From positions 186,001 through 250,000 of the forward strand of contig NZ_BMDO01000001.1 in NCBI RefSeq assembly GCF_014635825.1: a DNA stretch of 64,000 nt. Direction: 5' to 3'. This document shows positions 56,095-63,771 of this stretch, in pieces. Position 1 is the first letter of the stretch. Each line of letters opens with the position of its first letter. A program made the translations under genes and the position numbers. The notes below the pieces were generated by a model. That model was given only the letters and a program-made list of their open reading frames with translations, was not told the DNA's origin and did not search any database. The DNA comes from Mucilaginibacter galii (GTDB lineage: Bacteria; Bacteroidota; Bacteroidia; Sphingobacteriales; Sphingobacteriaceae).

Positions 56095-58395
56095 ATGAAA
56101 AAAGCGACCTCTATATGGTGTATTATGGCTTTTTGTGCGGCCTCTGTCCAAGCACAAAAACCAAAGCCAGCATCCACCGAAAGTGCAAAGATGAAAACGT
56201 TTGTTAGCCAGTTAATGGCCAAAATGACCGTTGATGAAAAAATTGGCCAGCTTAATCTGGTTACCGGCGGCGAGGCAACCACCGGTACTGCCGTAAGTAC
56301 CGATGTAGAAAGCAAAATTGGTAACGGACAAATAGGCGGCATTTTTAGTTTAACTACCCCAGCGCGTATACGCAAAGCGCAGGAAATTGCGGTTAACAAG
56401 AGCAGGTTACATATTCCGCTTATTTTTGGGCAGGATGTAATACACGGCTATAAAACCAGTTTTCCTATTCCGTTAGCCTTAGCTTCGAGCTGGGATTTGG
56501 ATCTTATACAACGCACAGCACGCATGGCCGCCGTTGAAGCCAGTGCCGATGGTATCAACTGGACCTTTTCGCCCATGGTAGATATATCGCGCGACGCCCG
56601 CTGGGGCCGCGTGGCCGAAAGCAGTGGCGAAGACACTTACCTGGGTTCGCAAATTGCCCGGGTAATGGTAAAAGGCTACCAGGGCGATGATTTGAAGAAA
56701 GCTAACACCATTATGGCATGCGTTAAACACTTTGCCCTGTATGGCGCTGCTGAGTCGGGCCGCGATTATAATACAACCGATATGAGCCTTGACCGTATGT
56801 ATAACGACTACCTGCCGCCTTACAAGGCAGCTATTGATGCCGGTGCGGGCAGTGTAATGGCTTCGTTTAACGACATTAATGGCGTACCGGCCACAGCCAA
56901 TAAATGGCTATTGAACGATCTATTGCGAAAGCAATGGGGCTTTACCGGCTTTGTGGTGTCTGACTATACCGGCGTAAGCGAGCTCATCGAACACGGCTTA
57001 GGCGACTTGCAAGAAGTATCAGGAAAATCTTTAAGCGCGGGTACGGATATGGACATGGTAAGCGAGGGCTACCTGAAAACTTTAAAGAAATCAATACAAG
57101 AAGGTAAGGTTACCCTGACCCAAATTAACAACGCCTGCCGCTTAATTTTAGAAGCTAAGTATAAATTAGGTTTGTTTGAAGACCCATACCGCTATTGCAG
57201 TGAGGAACGTGCTAAAACAGAAATATTAACTCCCGCAAACCTGCAGTTCAGCCGCCAAACGGCTGCGCAAACCTTTGTGTTACTGAAAAACGACAACAAG
57301 ACCTTGCCTTTGAAAAGAAATGGTACCATCGCTGTAATTGGTCCGCTGGCCGATAGCAGGGCTAACATGCCGGGCACCTGGGCAGTAAATGCCGACCTGG
57401 CCACAACGCCATCTTTATTAGAAGGCCTGAAGAAAGTGGCAGGCGACAAGGTGAACATTACCCACAGCTTTGGTTCAAATTTAACGAGCGATGCAACCCT
57501 TCAAAAGAATGCCACCGTGTTTGGCCGGGAAATTCCGCGCGATAACCGCCCGGAAGAAGAAGTTATTAAAGAGGCTGTAAAAACAGCGGAAAAAGCAGAT
57601 GTGGTTATTGCCGCCCTTGGCGAAAGCTCGGAAATGAGCGGCGAAAGCTCAAGCCGTACTAACATCGAAATTCCGGAAGTGCAAAAAAGGTTGTTAGCCG
57701 CCTTGTTAAAAACAGGCAAACCCGTAGTGTTGGTACTATTTACTGGTCGACCACTGGCTATTAAGTGGGAAAGCGAAAACGTACCGGCTATCCTTAACGT
57801 TTGGTTTGGCGGTAGCCAGGCTGCTTATGCTATTGCTGATGTGTTATTTGGTGATGTAAATCCATCAGGCAAACTATCCATGAGTTTCCCGCAAAATGTG
57901 GGGCAAGTACCAATCTACTACAGCCATAAAAACACAGGCCGCCCGCTGGCTAATGGCGGCTGGTTCACCAAATTCCGTTCAGGTTACCTTGATGTAAGCA
58001 ACGATCCGTTGTATCCCTTCGGTTTTGGGTTAAGCTATACCAGCTTTAGCTACAGCGATATCAAATTAAGCGCTACCACCTTTAAACCGGGTCAATCTAT
58101 CACCGCCAGGGTAACGGTAACCAATACCGGCAGCGTAGAAGGTAAAGAAGCCGTACAGTTTTATACCCGTGATATGGTTGGCAGCAGCACCCGCCCGGTT
58201 AAAGAGTTAAAAGGTTTCCAAAAAATTAGCCTTAAACCAGGCGAAAGCAAAGAAGTTGTTTTCACCATTAAAGAAAGCGACCTTAAATTTTATAATTCGG
58301 CCTTGAAATCTGTAGCCGAACCAGGTGACTTTAAAGTTTTCATTGGCCCCAACTCGCGCGACTGCAAGGAGAGCATGTTTAAATTATTGAAGTAA
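56095..58395 (+). CDS. GH3 beta-glucosidase
   Basis: 766 residues with a signal peptide (MKKATSIWCIMAFCAASVQA). GH3 marks are FGQDVIHGYKTSFPIPLALA, the nucleophile Asp290 in GFVVSDYTGVSE, and CVKHFALYGAAESGRDYN. The second alpha/beta domain and C-terminal FnIII-like domain follow. It should cleave terminal beta-glucose, here probably sophorose and longer beta-1,2-glucooligosaccharides released by GH144. A hairpin follows 65 bases downstream. Confidence 0.93.
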   Translation: MKKATSIWCIMAFCAASVQAQKPKPASTESAKMKTFVSQLMAKMTVDEKIGQLNLVTGGEATTGTAVSTDVESKIGNGQIGGIFSLTTPARIRKAQEIAVNKSRLHIPLIFGQDVIHGYKTSFPIPLALASSWDLDLIQRTARMAAVEASADGINWTFSPMVDISRDARWGRVAESSGEDTYLGSQIARVMVKGYQGDDLKKANTIMACVKHFALYGAAESGRDYNTTDMSLDRMYNDYLPPYKAAIDAGAGSVMASFNDINGVPATANKWLLNDLLRKQWGFTGFVVSDYTGVSELIEHGLGDLQEVSGKSLSAGTDMDMVSEGYLKTLKKSIQEGKVTLTQINNACRLILEAKYKLGLFEDPYRYCSEERAKTEILTPANLQFSRQTAAQTFVLLKNDNKTLPLKRNGTIAVIGPLADSRANMPGTWAVNADLATTPSLLEGLKKVAGDKVNITHSFGSNLTSDATLQKNATVFGREIPRDNRPEEEVIKEAVKTAEKADVVIAALGESSEMSGESSSRTNIEIPEVQKRLLAALLKTGKPVVLVLFTGRPLAIKWESENVPAILNVWFGGSQAAYAIADVLFGDVNPSGKLSMSFPQNVGQVPIYYSHKNTGRPLANGGWFTKFRSGYLDVSNDPLYPFGFGLSYTSFSYSDIKLSATTFKPGQSITARVTVTNTGSVEGKEAVQFYTRDMVGSSTRPVKELKGFQKISLKPGESKEVVFTIKESDLKFYNSALKSVAEPGDFKVFIGPNSRDCKESMFKLLK

Positions 58396-58460
58396 ATTTC
58401 AAGGAAGCCTTATTATTGGGAGGCCTTTGATCAAAACTTGTTTAGAGAGTTAGCTATAAC

Positions 58461-58492
58461 AAACAGCGCCGGTTAATGATTAACCGGTGCTG
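58461..58492. terminator. Bidirectional terminator between convergent genes
   Basis: AACAGC-CCGGTTAA and TTAACCGG-GCTGTT pair around a TGA loop with one G/T mismatch. It lies between the GH3 stop (plus strand) and the redoxin stop (minus strand). Confidence 0.7.
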
Positions 58493-58514
58493 TTCTTGTC
58501 TTATCCCACGTAGC

Positions 58515-59159
58515 TTAGGCAGATTTTCTGCCGGCTTGGTAATGGTTTGATTGATACACGGCGGCCACAATCTCATTAGCTTGCAAATTGCTGCTGATAT
58601 CTTCATTACTGTGATCGAAAACCACTTTCAGGAAATGATCTACCACGAAGGCTGCGGGTAAAGGCACATTTTCATCAATCCCGGCATAACGGTTCCAGGC
58701 AGGGCTATTCTCCGCATAAACGCCGAACAACTTGGCTATTTGATGGTCAGGATCGGCATATAATGGTAACGACAGGTTATTGTTCCACAACAGTTGTTGT
58801 AGCATACTATCAGGGCCATCGCTATCAATTACAATGAGATTTCCATCGTGGTATTTTACTTCGTTCCTGATGGCGTTCAATTGCTTTAAATGCTCTAAAG
58901 CTAAATTGCCCCACTGGCTGGAGTAAAAGTAAACTACCAGTATCTTATTCAAATATGGAGCCGATGCCCCACCCTGGTTAAACCCATAAACCCCCGACAG
59001 CACATTTATAGCTTGCTGGGTTTGGTGTTGAAGTAATTCTTGAATTGTATGGCCCAACGTTACGGGTTTCAACTTTTCGTAGGCTTGAGGAGTATATTCT
59101 AATTCAGGCGTTGTTTCAAGCAGATCGAAAGCAGGGAATTTTAATGCAGTAGTTGACAT
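58515..59159 (-). CDS. Cysteine-free peroxiredoxin/AhpC-like protein
   Basis: 214 residues, no signal peptide. The thioredoxin-like fold of AhpC/TSA proteins is visible: LVVYFYSSQWGNLALEHLKQ in place of the peroxidatic motif, LIVIDSDGPD, ADPDHQIAKLFGVYAENS, and PLPAAFVVDHFLKVVF. The position of the peroxidatic cysteine is an alanine. The whole protein has no cysteine and only two methionines including the start. It cannot work as a peroxidase. Its 5' leader carries two small reading frames ending in Cys codons, a candidate promoter and a dyad, which suggests it is produced when sulfur amino acids are short. Its function is unknown. Confidence 0.85.
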   Translation of the reverse strand: MSTTALKFPAFDLLETTPELEYTPQAYEKLKPVTLGHTIQELLQHQTQQAINVLSGVYGFNQGGASAPYLNKILVVYFYSSQWGNLALEHLKQLNAIRNEVKYHDGNLIVIDSDGPDSMLQQLLWNNNLSLPLYADPDHQIAKLFGVYAENSPAWNRYAGIDENVPLPAAFVVDHFLKVVFDHSNEDISSNLQANEIVAAVYQSNHYQAGRKSA

Positions 59160-59211
59160 GGTATTGAGTTTAAAAGTTGTTAATTGAGTTAAAAGAGAAT
59201 GGAAATCCTGT

Positions 59212-59301
59212 TTAACTACAACAATAACTCAAGCCATAAGCCGATGAATAATAAGTATGGAAATATTTGCCAACAAAGGCGATTATAAAATGGTGATACA
59301 T
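59212..59301 (-). CDS. Small leader peptide ending SYCCS
   Basis: 29 codons plus stop on the minus strand, starting ATG at 59301. It begins MYHHF and ends GLSYCCS, with eight aromatic residues. The stop is 52 bases before the start of the redoxin gene. It is too short to be a stable protein. The run Cys-Cys-Ser next to the stop looks like a site for ribosome stalling or cysteine sensing. This is direct sequence reading; translation is not proven. Confidence 0.55.
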   Translation of the reverse strand: MYHHFIIAFVGKYFHTYYSSAYGLSYCCS

Positions 59302-59381
59302 AACTTCTTTTTAAATAAACCGGATGGTGTGCTGCTACCGGAATGGAGGCAGACTTGAAAACCTGGGAGGATTCTAAAAAG

Positions 59382-59453
59382 TTAACAACAACAATACAGC
59401 ACCGGCATTAGCGACGGCGAACGAAAAGCTATATGGGCTTGTTGTTGCTTCAT
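59382..59453 (-). CDS. Small leader peptide ending YCCC
   Basis: 23 codons plus stop on the minus strand, starting ATG at 59453. It begins MKQQQAHIAF and ends VLYCCC, three Cys codons right before TAA. It lies 80 bases upstream of the second small frame. Both end in a Tyr-Cys-Cys run although they are otherwise unrelated. Leader peptides with Cys runs that act as attenuators are known from mycobacteria; I do not know of a described one in this phylum. Confidence 0.6.
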   Translation of the reverse strand: MKQQQAHIAFRSPSLMPVLYCCC

Positions 59454-59460
59454 GTAATAA

Positions 59461-59477
59461 TCTACCGTTTTGGTAGA
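59461..59477. promoter_or_regulatory. 17-bp dyad, likely repressor operator
   Basis: TCTACC-GTTTT-GGTAGA is a perfect 6-bp inverted repeat with a 5-base centre. It lies between the candidate -7 box and the first small reading frame, close to the expected transcription start, where a repressor would block initiation. The form resembles TetR-type operators. No regulator gene lies next to it. Confidence 0.5.
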
Positions 59478-59481
59478 CATT

Positions 59482-59515
59482 CAAAAGTAGAAATTAAAAT
59501 TTTATATTGAAACAA
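59482..59515 (-). promoter_or_regulatory. Candidate promoter of the leader-peptide/redoxin transcript
   Basis: On the minus strand TACTTTTG (59482-59489) matches TAnnTTTG, and a TTG lies at 59513-59515, 23 bases upstream. The expected start falls within the dyad at 59461-59477, giving a leader of about 310 bases before the redoxin start. The 478-base gap 59160-59637 therefore holds a terminator, this promoter, the dyad and two small frames. Confidence 0.45.
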
Positions 59516-59571
59516 TTTTAGGATAATTTTTTCAAAACATTTACTGAGTAAAGCAGGGCATACTACCAAAT

Positions 59572-59604
59572 AAAAAAGGGCAAGAACGTTAAACGCCTTG
59601 CCCC
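59572..59604 (-). terminator. Terminator of the GH28 gene
   Basis: On the minus strand GGGCAAGGCGTT and ACGTTCTTGCCC form a stem with a small internal mismatch, followed by six T. It lies about 35 bases after the GH28 stop. Confidence 0.85.
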
Positions 59605-59637
59605 TCTTGAAGGTTTTTGTGTATTTAACTGTATCGC

Positions 59638-60885
59638 TTACTTTATTACCAAGGGTACGCCATTCACGGTTACATTCTCGGCTTTCACATCTGTATATTT
59701 ATTTACCAACGGATTTTTTGACGTGGCTTCGATATTCTTGAAAACTATACCCGATACTTTGTCCATAGGATTTCCTTCTAAAGTGGCAAAGCGCTGGCAA
59801 TCTACCTTGATGTTAGATAAGGTGATGTTACGAATAGTACCAAACGGTTTTTCAACACTGCCGCCTAAATCAAAAAATTGCTTCCAGGGTGCCATTTCTA
59901 AAATAGTTCCGCATTTACCGGTAATGTTCTCTACCGTAACGTTTTCGAAAATCTGGTAAGTATCCGGGCGCATTTTGAATTTCAACAGCGGCGTGTTGTT
60001 ATCTACCTTGCAGTTTCTCATGGTAATGTTACGGGCGTGAATACACTCGCTGCCAAGAGTTAACGTGGCATGTGCCGAACCAATGGTACAATTTTCCACC
60101 AATACGTCTTCTACAATACCGTTCTCGGGAAGTTTGTGCGCATCTGGCCCCTTTCCGCCTTTAATGCAAATAGCATCATCGTTAACCGAAACATAGCAAT
60201 TGCGGATGGTTACTTTTTTACAAACATCAATATCTACCCCATCGGTACTGGGTGCCGGTACAGGTTTAAACGGTGACCGGATATCACAACCCTCAATGAG
60301 TACATTATTGCATTGATACAGGTGGGTGGTCCAAAAGCCTGAATTATGCAATTTTACATTTTGAATAGTCACGTTGTTGCAGCCCCATATAAAAAGCAAA
60401 CGCGGGCGGTGAACTTCAAGATTGGTAGATTCTTTACCGGCTTTACGCATAGAATCGCGGTGATCCCAAAAATACTTCCAGAATTTAGCGCCGTTACCAT
60501 CTATTATGCCGGGACCGGTTATGGTAAAGCCGTCGACCTTGTAAGCGTTAACTAACGCTGCGTAATAATCCAGCTTTTTGCCTTCCATACGCGATGGCCC
60601 TAAGGGATAATCGGCAATGTTATCAGAACCTTTGAGTTTAGCACCTTCCAACAAACGCAGTTTGGTTTTAGGCTTAAAGAACAACGCGCCGCTCAAGTAT
60701 ACGCCCTTGGGTATAACAACTGTACCTCCGCCGCTTGCATAAGCTTTATCAATAGCACGTTGTATGGCTTTAGTATTTAGCTTGGTACTATCGGCACTTA
60801 CACCAAATTTGGTGATATTAAAATCCTGAGCCCGGGCGGTCACCGAAAGCACGGCTAAGCCTAACAAAAAAAGAAGTTTCTTCAT
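59638..60885 (-). CDS. GH28 family pectinase (polygalacturonase/rhamnogalacturonase type)
   Basis: 415 residues with a signal peptide (MKKLLFLLGLAVLSVTARAQ). The right-handed parallel beta-helix of GH28 is shown by FNITKFGVSADSTKLNTKAI near the start and by the active-site strips: STDGVDIDVCKKV, NDDAICIKGG, and AHATLTLGSE, which correspond to the usual NTD, DD and GHG motifs, then KFKMR for the RIK-type motif. It cleaves pectin, but homogalacturonan and rhamnogalacturonan cannot be told apart from sequence. It probably belongs to the third glycan locus at the end of the window. Confidence 0.9.
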   Translation of the reverse strand: MKKLLFLLGLAVLSVTARAQDFNITKFGVSADSTKLNTKAIQRAIDKAYASGGGTVVIPKGVYLSGALFFKPKTKLRLLEGAKLKGSDNIADYPLGPSRMEGKKLDYYAALVNAYKVDGFTITGPGIIDGNGAKFWKYFWDHRDSMRKAGKESTNLEVHRPRLLFIWGCNNVTIQNVKLHNSGFWTTHLYQCNNVLIEGCDIRSPFKPVPAPSTDGVDIDVCKKVTIRNCYVSVNDDAICIKGGKGPDAHKLPENGIVEDVLVENCTIGSAHATLTLGSECIHARNITMRNCKVDNNTPLLKFKMRPDTYQIFENVTVENITGKCGTILEMAPWKQFFDLGGSVEKPFGTIRNITLSNIKVDCQRFATLEGNPMDKVSGIVFKNIEATSKNPLVNKYTDVKAENVTVNGVPLVIK

Positions 60886-61032
60886 TATTAGTTTTTATTG
60901 GTTGTATGAAGGCGCGGGACTGAGCCCGCAAAAAGCCAAATATATACAGGTTGAGTTTAAGCTGCATCCTGCATAGTCCTGTACTTTATTTTCTACACCT
61001 TAAAGAAGCTCATCTGCAACAACGCAGCGCAA

Positions 61033-63144
61033 TTACTTCGCCGCTTCGGGAGCTATCTTAATTCTATTAAAGTCAATTACCTTTGGCCCACCTTTGTAAA
61101 ATGACACGTTTACAATGCCTTTATCGGGAGTAAAATTTATCTCCTTAACAGGCAGCAACTCGGTATCCAACCATTTTTGCCCCGACTTTTTCCACAGCAT
61201 TAGGGTGATATACAAATCATCTGCATTGCCGGGTACAAAATGGTCTTCTACATCAATAATACTACTATTTTGAGCAACCGGATTTAAACCTTTAGCATTA
61301 ATTACCTCCGTTTTGTCCCAGCCCCGCAGAGTAACCAGCGCAAGCTGATAAACGCCATTATCTATAATTTCTACCTGGTGGCCTTTAATACGACGGCTTT
61401 CTCTTTTGATATTCCCTTTAATTGCCGGTAGTGCATAATGACCTAACCTGATGGTTGCAGTTTCAGAGCTCACATTCCTATCAACTCTTAATATGCCGTT
61501 TGGAAGCGTGATCTCGGCCAGGTTAAGTTTCACCTGATCGTTAGATGCAAAAACACCATCACGATAATACACGCCGTTTTCATAACCTTTAAAGGCAAAC
61601 ATGCGCATGGCTTCCCAACTGCCCTTGTCGGTTTTGAAAACGTAACCCATGGCTACTTCGCCGTTCTGCCCATCGGCCTGCCAGGGGAAGGTGCTGTTAT
61701 AAGAAAGCCGCGTGTAGTTTTCGGTTCCCTGATAAACACCAACCGTTTTACTGTTGCACCAAGCCCTAACTTCGGAGGCGCCGATGTTAGGGTAATCGGT
61801 TACCAGGATATTGGATTTTTTTGTAAACTTGTTGTACACTTTTCCAGCCTGTAACTGACTTTTCCAGGCTCCTTCATTTTCTTTAGCCGTCCAAAACGGA
61901 CTATCGGCAGGAACCAGTAATCCCAAAAATAATTTACCTAACCAAAACACGCTACCACGACAGCTGTAAGTTTGTACGGCGGGTTCAAAAGCTCCATAAA
62001 AGCCCAGCGCAGGAACGTCATCATCGTTTAAAAAATCGGGGTTCTGCAAAAACTGTAGCATGGTGCCCGATGCAATGCGTCGCATCCAGCCATAATTGAT
62101 GTTGGGGTTGGTTTTAAATCCCATTAACGGGAAGGGCACAGCTGCCCCCATGCGGTAAGATATGCTGCGTCCCCACATGATCATCTCCCCTTTCCTCGAA
62201 AAAAGGTAAGGATAATTATCCTGAAGATCGTCAAAGTTCTTTTCTAAATGAGCTGCATATTCGGGATAGTATTTCTTTCCAAAAAATTCAGACCATATTT
62301 TTCCATACATCTGGAACGCCCACATACTGTAATAATCATAGTACGGACTGTCGTTATACCAGCCTTGACCATCATATTGTGCCAAAGATTTTTCAAGCAA
62401 GTCTTTAAGCAATGGCTCGTTAACCTTGTATCCCTGGCTTTTATAAAAACTAAGGATCATAATGTTGAAGTAGCGCCAGTTCATGCCAATAGTTGGGCCA
62501 TCGCCGTAGCTCATCATGGTGGCATAAAGTTTAGCCTTCACCTCGGGCGAAAGTGGCGCCCAGAAGATTTCCGGTGCTACCAGCAGCGATGCAGCCAAAC
62601 CGCCAAATTCTACCAGCTTTTGGCTTGGTCCGCCGTTTTTAGTACGAGGCTCAATGTAGGTGATGCTCTGCGAATCGAGCATTAAGGCTATTTGGTGGCG
62701 GTAATATTTGCCCAACGGAATACCATTGATAGTTAAATCAGGCTGTTCTTTTAAAAGCGGGCCGGCTATAAACATGGTACGGCATAGCCCCTCCATTTTT
62801 TCGGTTGCATTAGGCTTACCGTCGCGCGGGTAGCTTTTACCTGGCTGCTTGGTAAAGCTCATGGGGTCGTCAAGGGTTTTAACATGACGAAAGGCGCCTT
62901 CGAGCAAGTAAATACCGGCATCTTTCCAATGCTTCCTGGTCATTCCGGTTAACGGGCTCAGTTGCCTGTCAGGAGCCTTGATCTTGAAAGTTCGGTTACT
63001 GTTTACAGCCTTTTTCGAAGCCTGCAGACCTACACCCGTGGCACCAGCAACCGAAGCGCTAAGATTAAAGCTTTGCGTTTGCCCAAATGTTGTTTGTACG
63101 CAAAACATCGACAACAGCAAACAGATACTATATATACATTTCAT
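61033..63144 (-). CDS. DUF2264 family protein, likely glycoside hydrolase
   Basis: 703 residues with a signal peptide (MKCIYSICLLLSMFCVQTTF). The DUF2264 layout is clear: MTRKHWKDAGIYLLEGAFRH, then a long alpha/alpha-barrel-like part with YDGQGWYNDSPYYDYYSMWA and WGRSISYRMGAAVPF, and a C-terminal beta domain (about 450-700). From memory, some members are placed in a glucuronidase family of CAZy (GH154), but I cannot confirm that here. With GH28 and SusD nearby, pectin or arabinogalactan side chains are plausible substrates. Confidence 0.85.
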   Translation of the reverse strand: MKCIYSICLLLSMFCVQTTFGQTQSFNLSASVAGATGVGLQASKKAVNSNRTFKIKAPDRQLSPLTGMTRKHWKDAGIYLLEGAFRHVKTLDDPMSFTKQPGKSYPRDGKPNATEKMEGLCRTMFIAGPLLKEQPDLTINGIPLGKYYRHQIALMLDSQSITYIEPRTKNGGPSQKLVEFGGLAASLLVAPEIFWAPLSPEVKAKLYATMMSYGDGPTIGMNWRYFNIMILSFYKSQGYKVNEPLLKDLLEKSLAQYDGQGWYNDSPYYDYYSMWAFQMYGKIWSEFFGKKYYPEYAAHLEKNFDDLQDNYPYLFSRKGEMIMWGRSISYRMGAAVPFPLMGFKTNPNINYGWMRRIASGTMLQFLQNPDFLNDDDVPALGFYGAFEPAVQTYSCRGSVFWLGKLFLGLLVPADSPFWTAKENEGAWKSQLQAGKVYNKFTKKSNILVTDYPNIGASEVRAWCNSKTVGVYQGTENYTRLSYNSTFPWQADGQNGEVAMGYVFKTDKGSWEAMRMFAFKGYENGVYYRDGVFASNDQVKLNLAEITLPNGILRVDRNVSSETATIRLGHYALPAIKGNIKRESRRIKGHQVEIIDNGVYQLALVTLRGWDKTEVINAKGLNPVAQNSSIIDVEDHFVPGNADDLYITLMLWKKSGQKWLDTELLPVKEINFTPDKGIVNVSFYKGGPKVIDFNRIKIAPEAAK

Positions 63145-63243
63145 CTCAGTTCTTTATAAGTAAATAAAAGGAAATCTAAGTACCAATAAATTGGGCATAC
63201 TTTAATTCATTGTGTATAAAATAATTAAAAAACTGTCTTAACG

Positions 63244-63269
63244 AAAAAGTGACAGCGTTAAGCTATCAC
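63244..63269 (-). terminator. Terminator downstream of the SusD remnant
   Basis: On the minus strand GTGATAGC and GCTGTCAC (one G-U pair) form a stem with a 5-base loop, followed by five T. It lies about 48 bases after the stop of the SusD remnant and before the DUF2264 gene. Confidence 0.7.
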
Positions 63270-63317
63270 CTTTCCAATTAACACACCATGATCTTTTCGA
63301 TCATCTTTAACTAAAAA

Positions 63318-63572
63318 TCACCATCCCGGGTTTTGAATCATCGACGGCATTTTTCTGATCTCTTCATCCATAAGCGGCAACAGATACATCTCCGGCCTGA
63401 ATACGTGCTGGCGAATATTGTTCTCAATTTGATAAGTGAACGTTAAACCAACTCCTGTAGATAATGAACCTGTACTACCCACCCGAATAGGGTGCATTAC
63501 TCTGTTAAAACCGTTAGGACCACCATTATAAAGTGTCATAGCTATTTTCCAACGTCTGTTGTCGTGCCTGTC
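63318..63572 (-). pseudogene. Truncated SusD/RagB C-terminal remnant
   Basis: 85 residues are open, ending in the SusD hallmark YLLPLMDEEIRKMPSMIQNP plus GW and stop. Just upstream the frame reads DNRRWKIA, another typical SusD motif about 80 residues from the C-terminus, and then hits a stop at 63573. There is no upstream SusD sequence in any minus-strand frame I checked between here and the next SusD end at 63772, so the N-terminal 400 or so residues are gone. A terminator follows, as would be expected for the last gene of a former operon. Confidence 0.75.
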
Positions 63573-63727
63573 TTAAAAGAATCCGTAACATTTATTCAAC
63601 AGTAAAACTCATGTTATCCATCTTCTCAACTGAGATAGATATAATTAATTTGATAATATCTAATAAGTTGTCCAGACGATTGTCTGATAGAAAGAGCTTC
63701 AGAACATGACTGTTGAAAATCATGTCT

Positions 63728-63762
63728 AAAAAAAACCGGCGATAAGTTTTGCTTATCGCCGG
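63728..63762 (-). terminator. Terminator of the SusD gene at the window end
   Basis: On the minus strand CCGGCGATAAG and CTTATCGCCGG form a perfect 11-bp stem with a 5-base loop, then eight T. It starts about 10 bases after the stop at 63772 and separates this SusD from the remnant. Confidence 0.9.
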
Positions 63763-63771
63763 AAGTTATGA

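Noticed and set aside
59302..59381. Riboswitch between the two small leader frames
   Set aside because: The stretch has a small hairpin (CCGG ... CCGG) but does not fit the SAM, TPP, cobalamin or FMN aptamer cores I know; it stays unassigned.
63592..63723. 43-codon A/T-rich open frame on the minus strand
   Set aside because: It has no family features, lies in the decayed region after the SusD remnant's lost part and starts just past a terminator; composition suggests chance.
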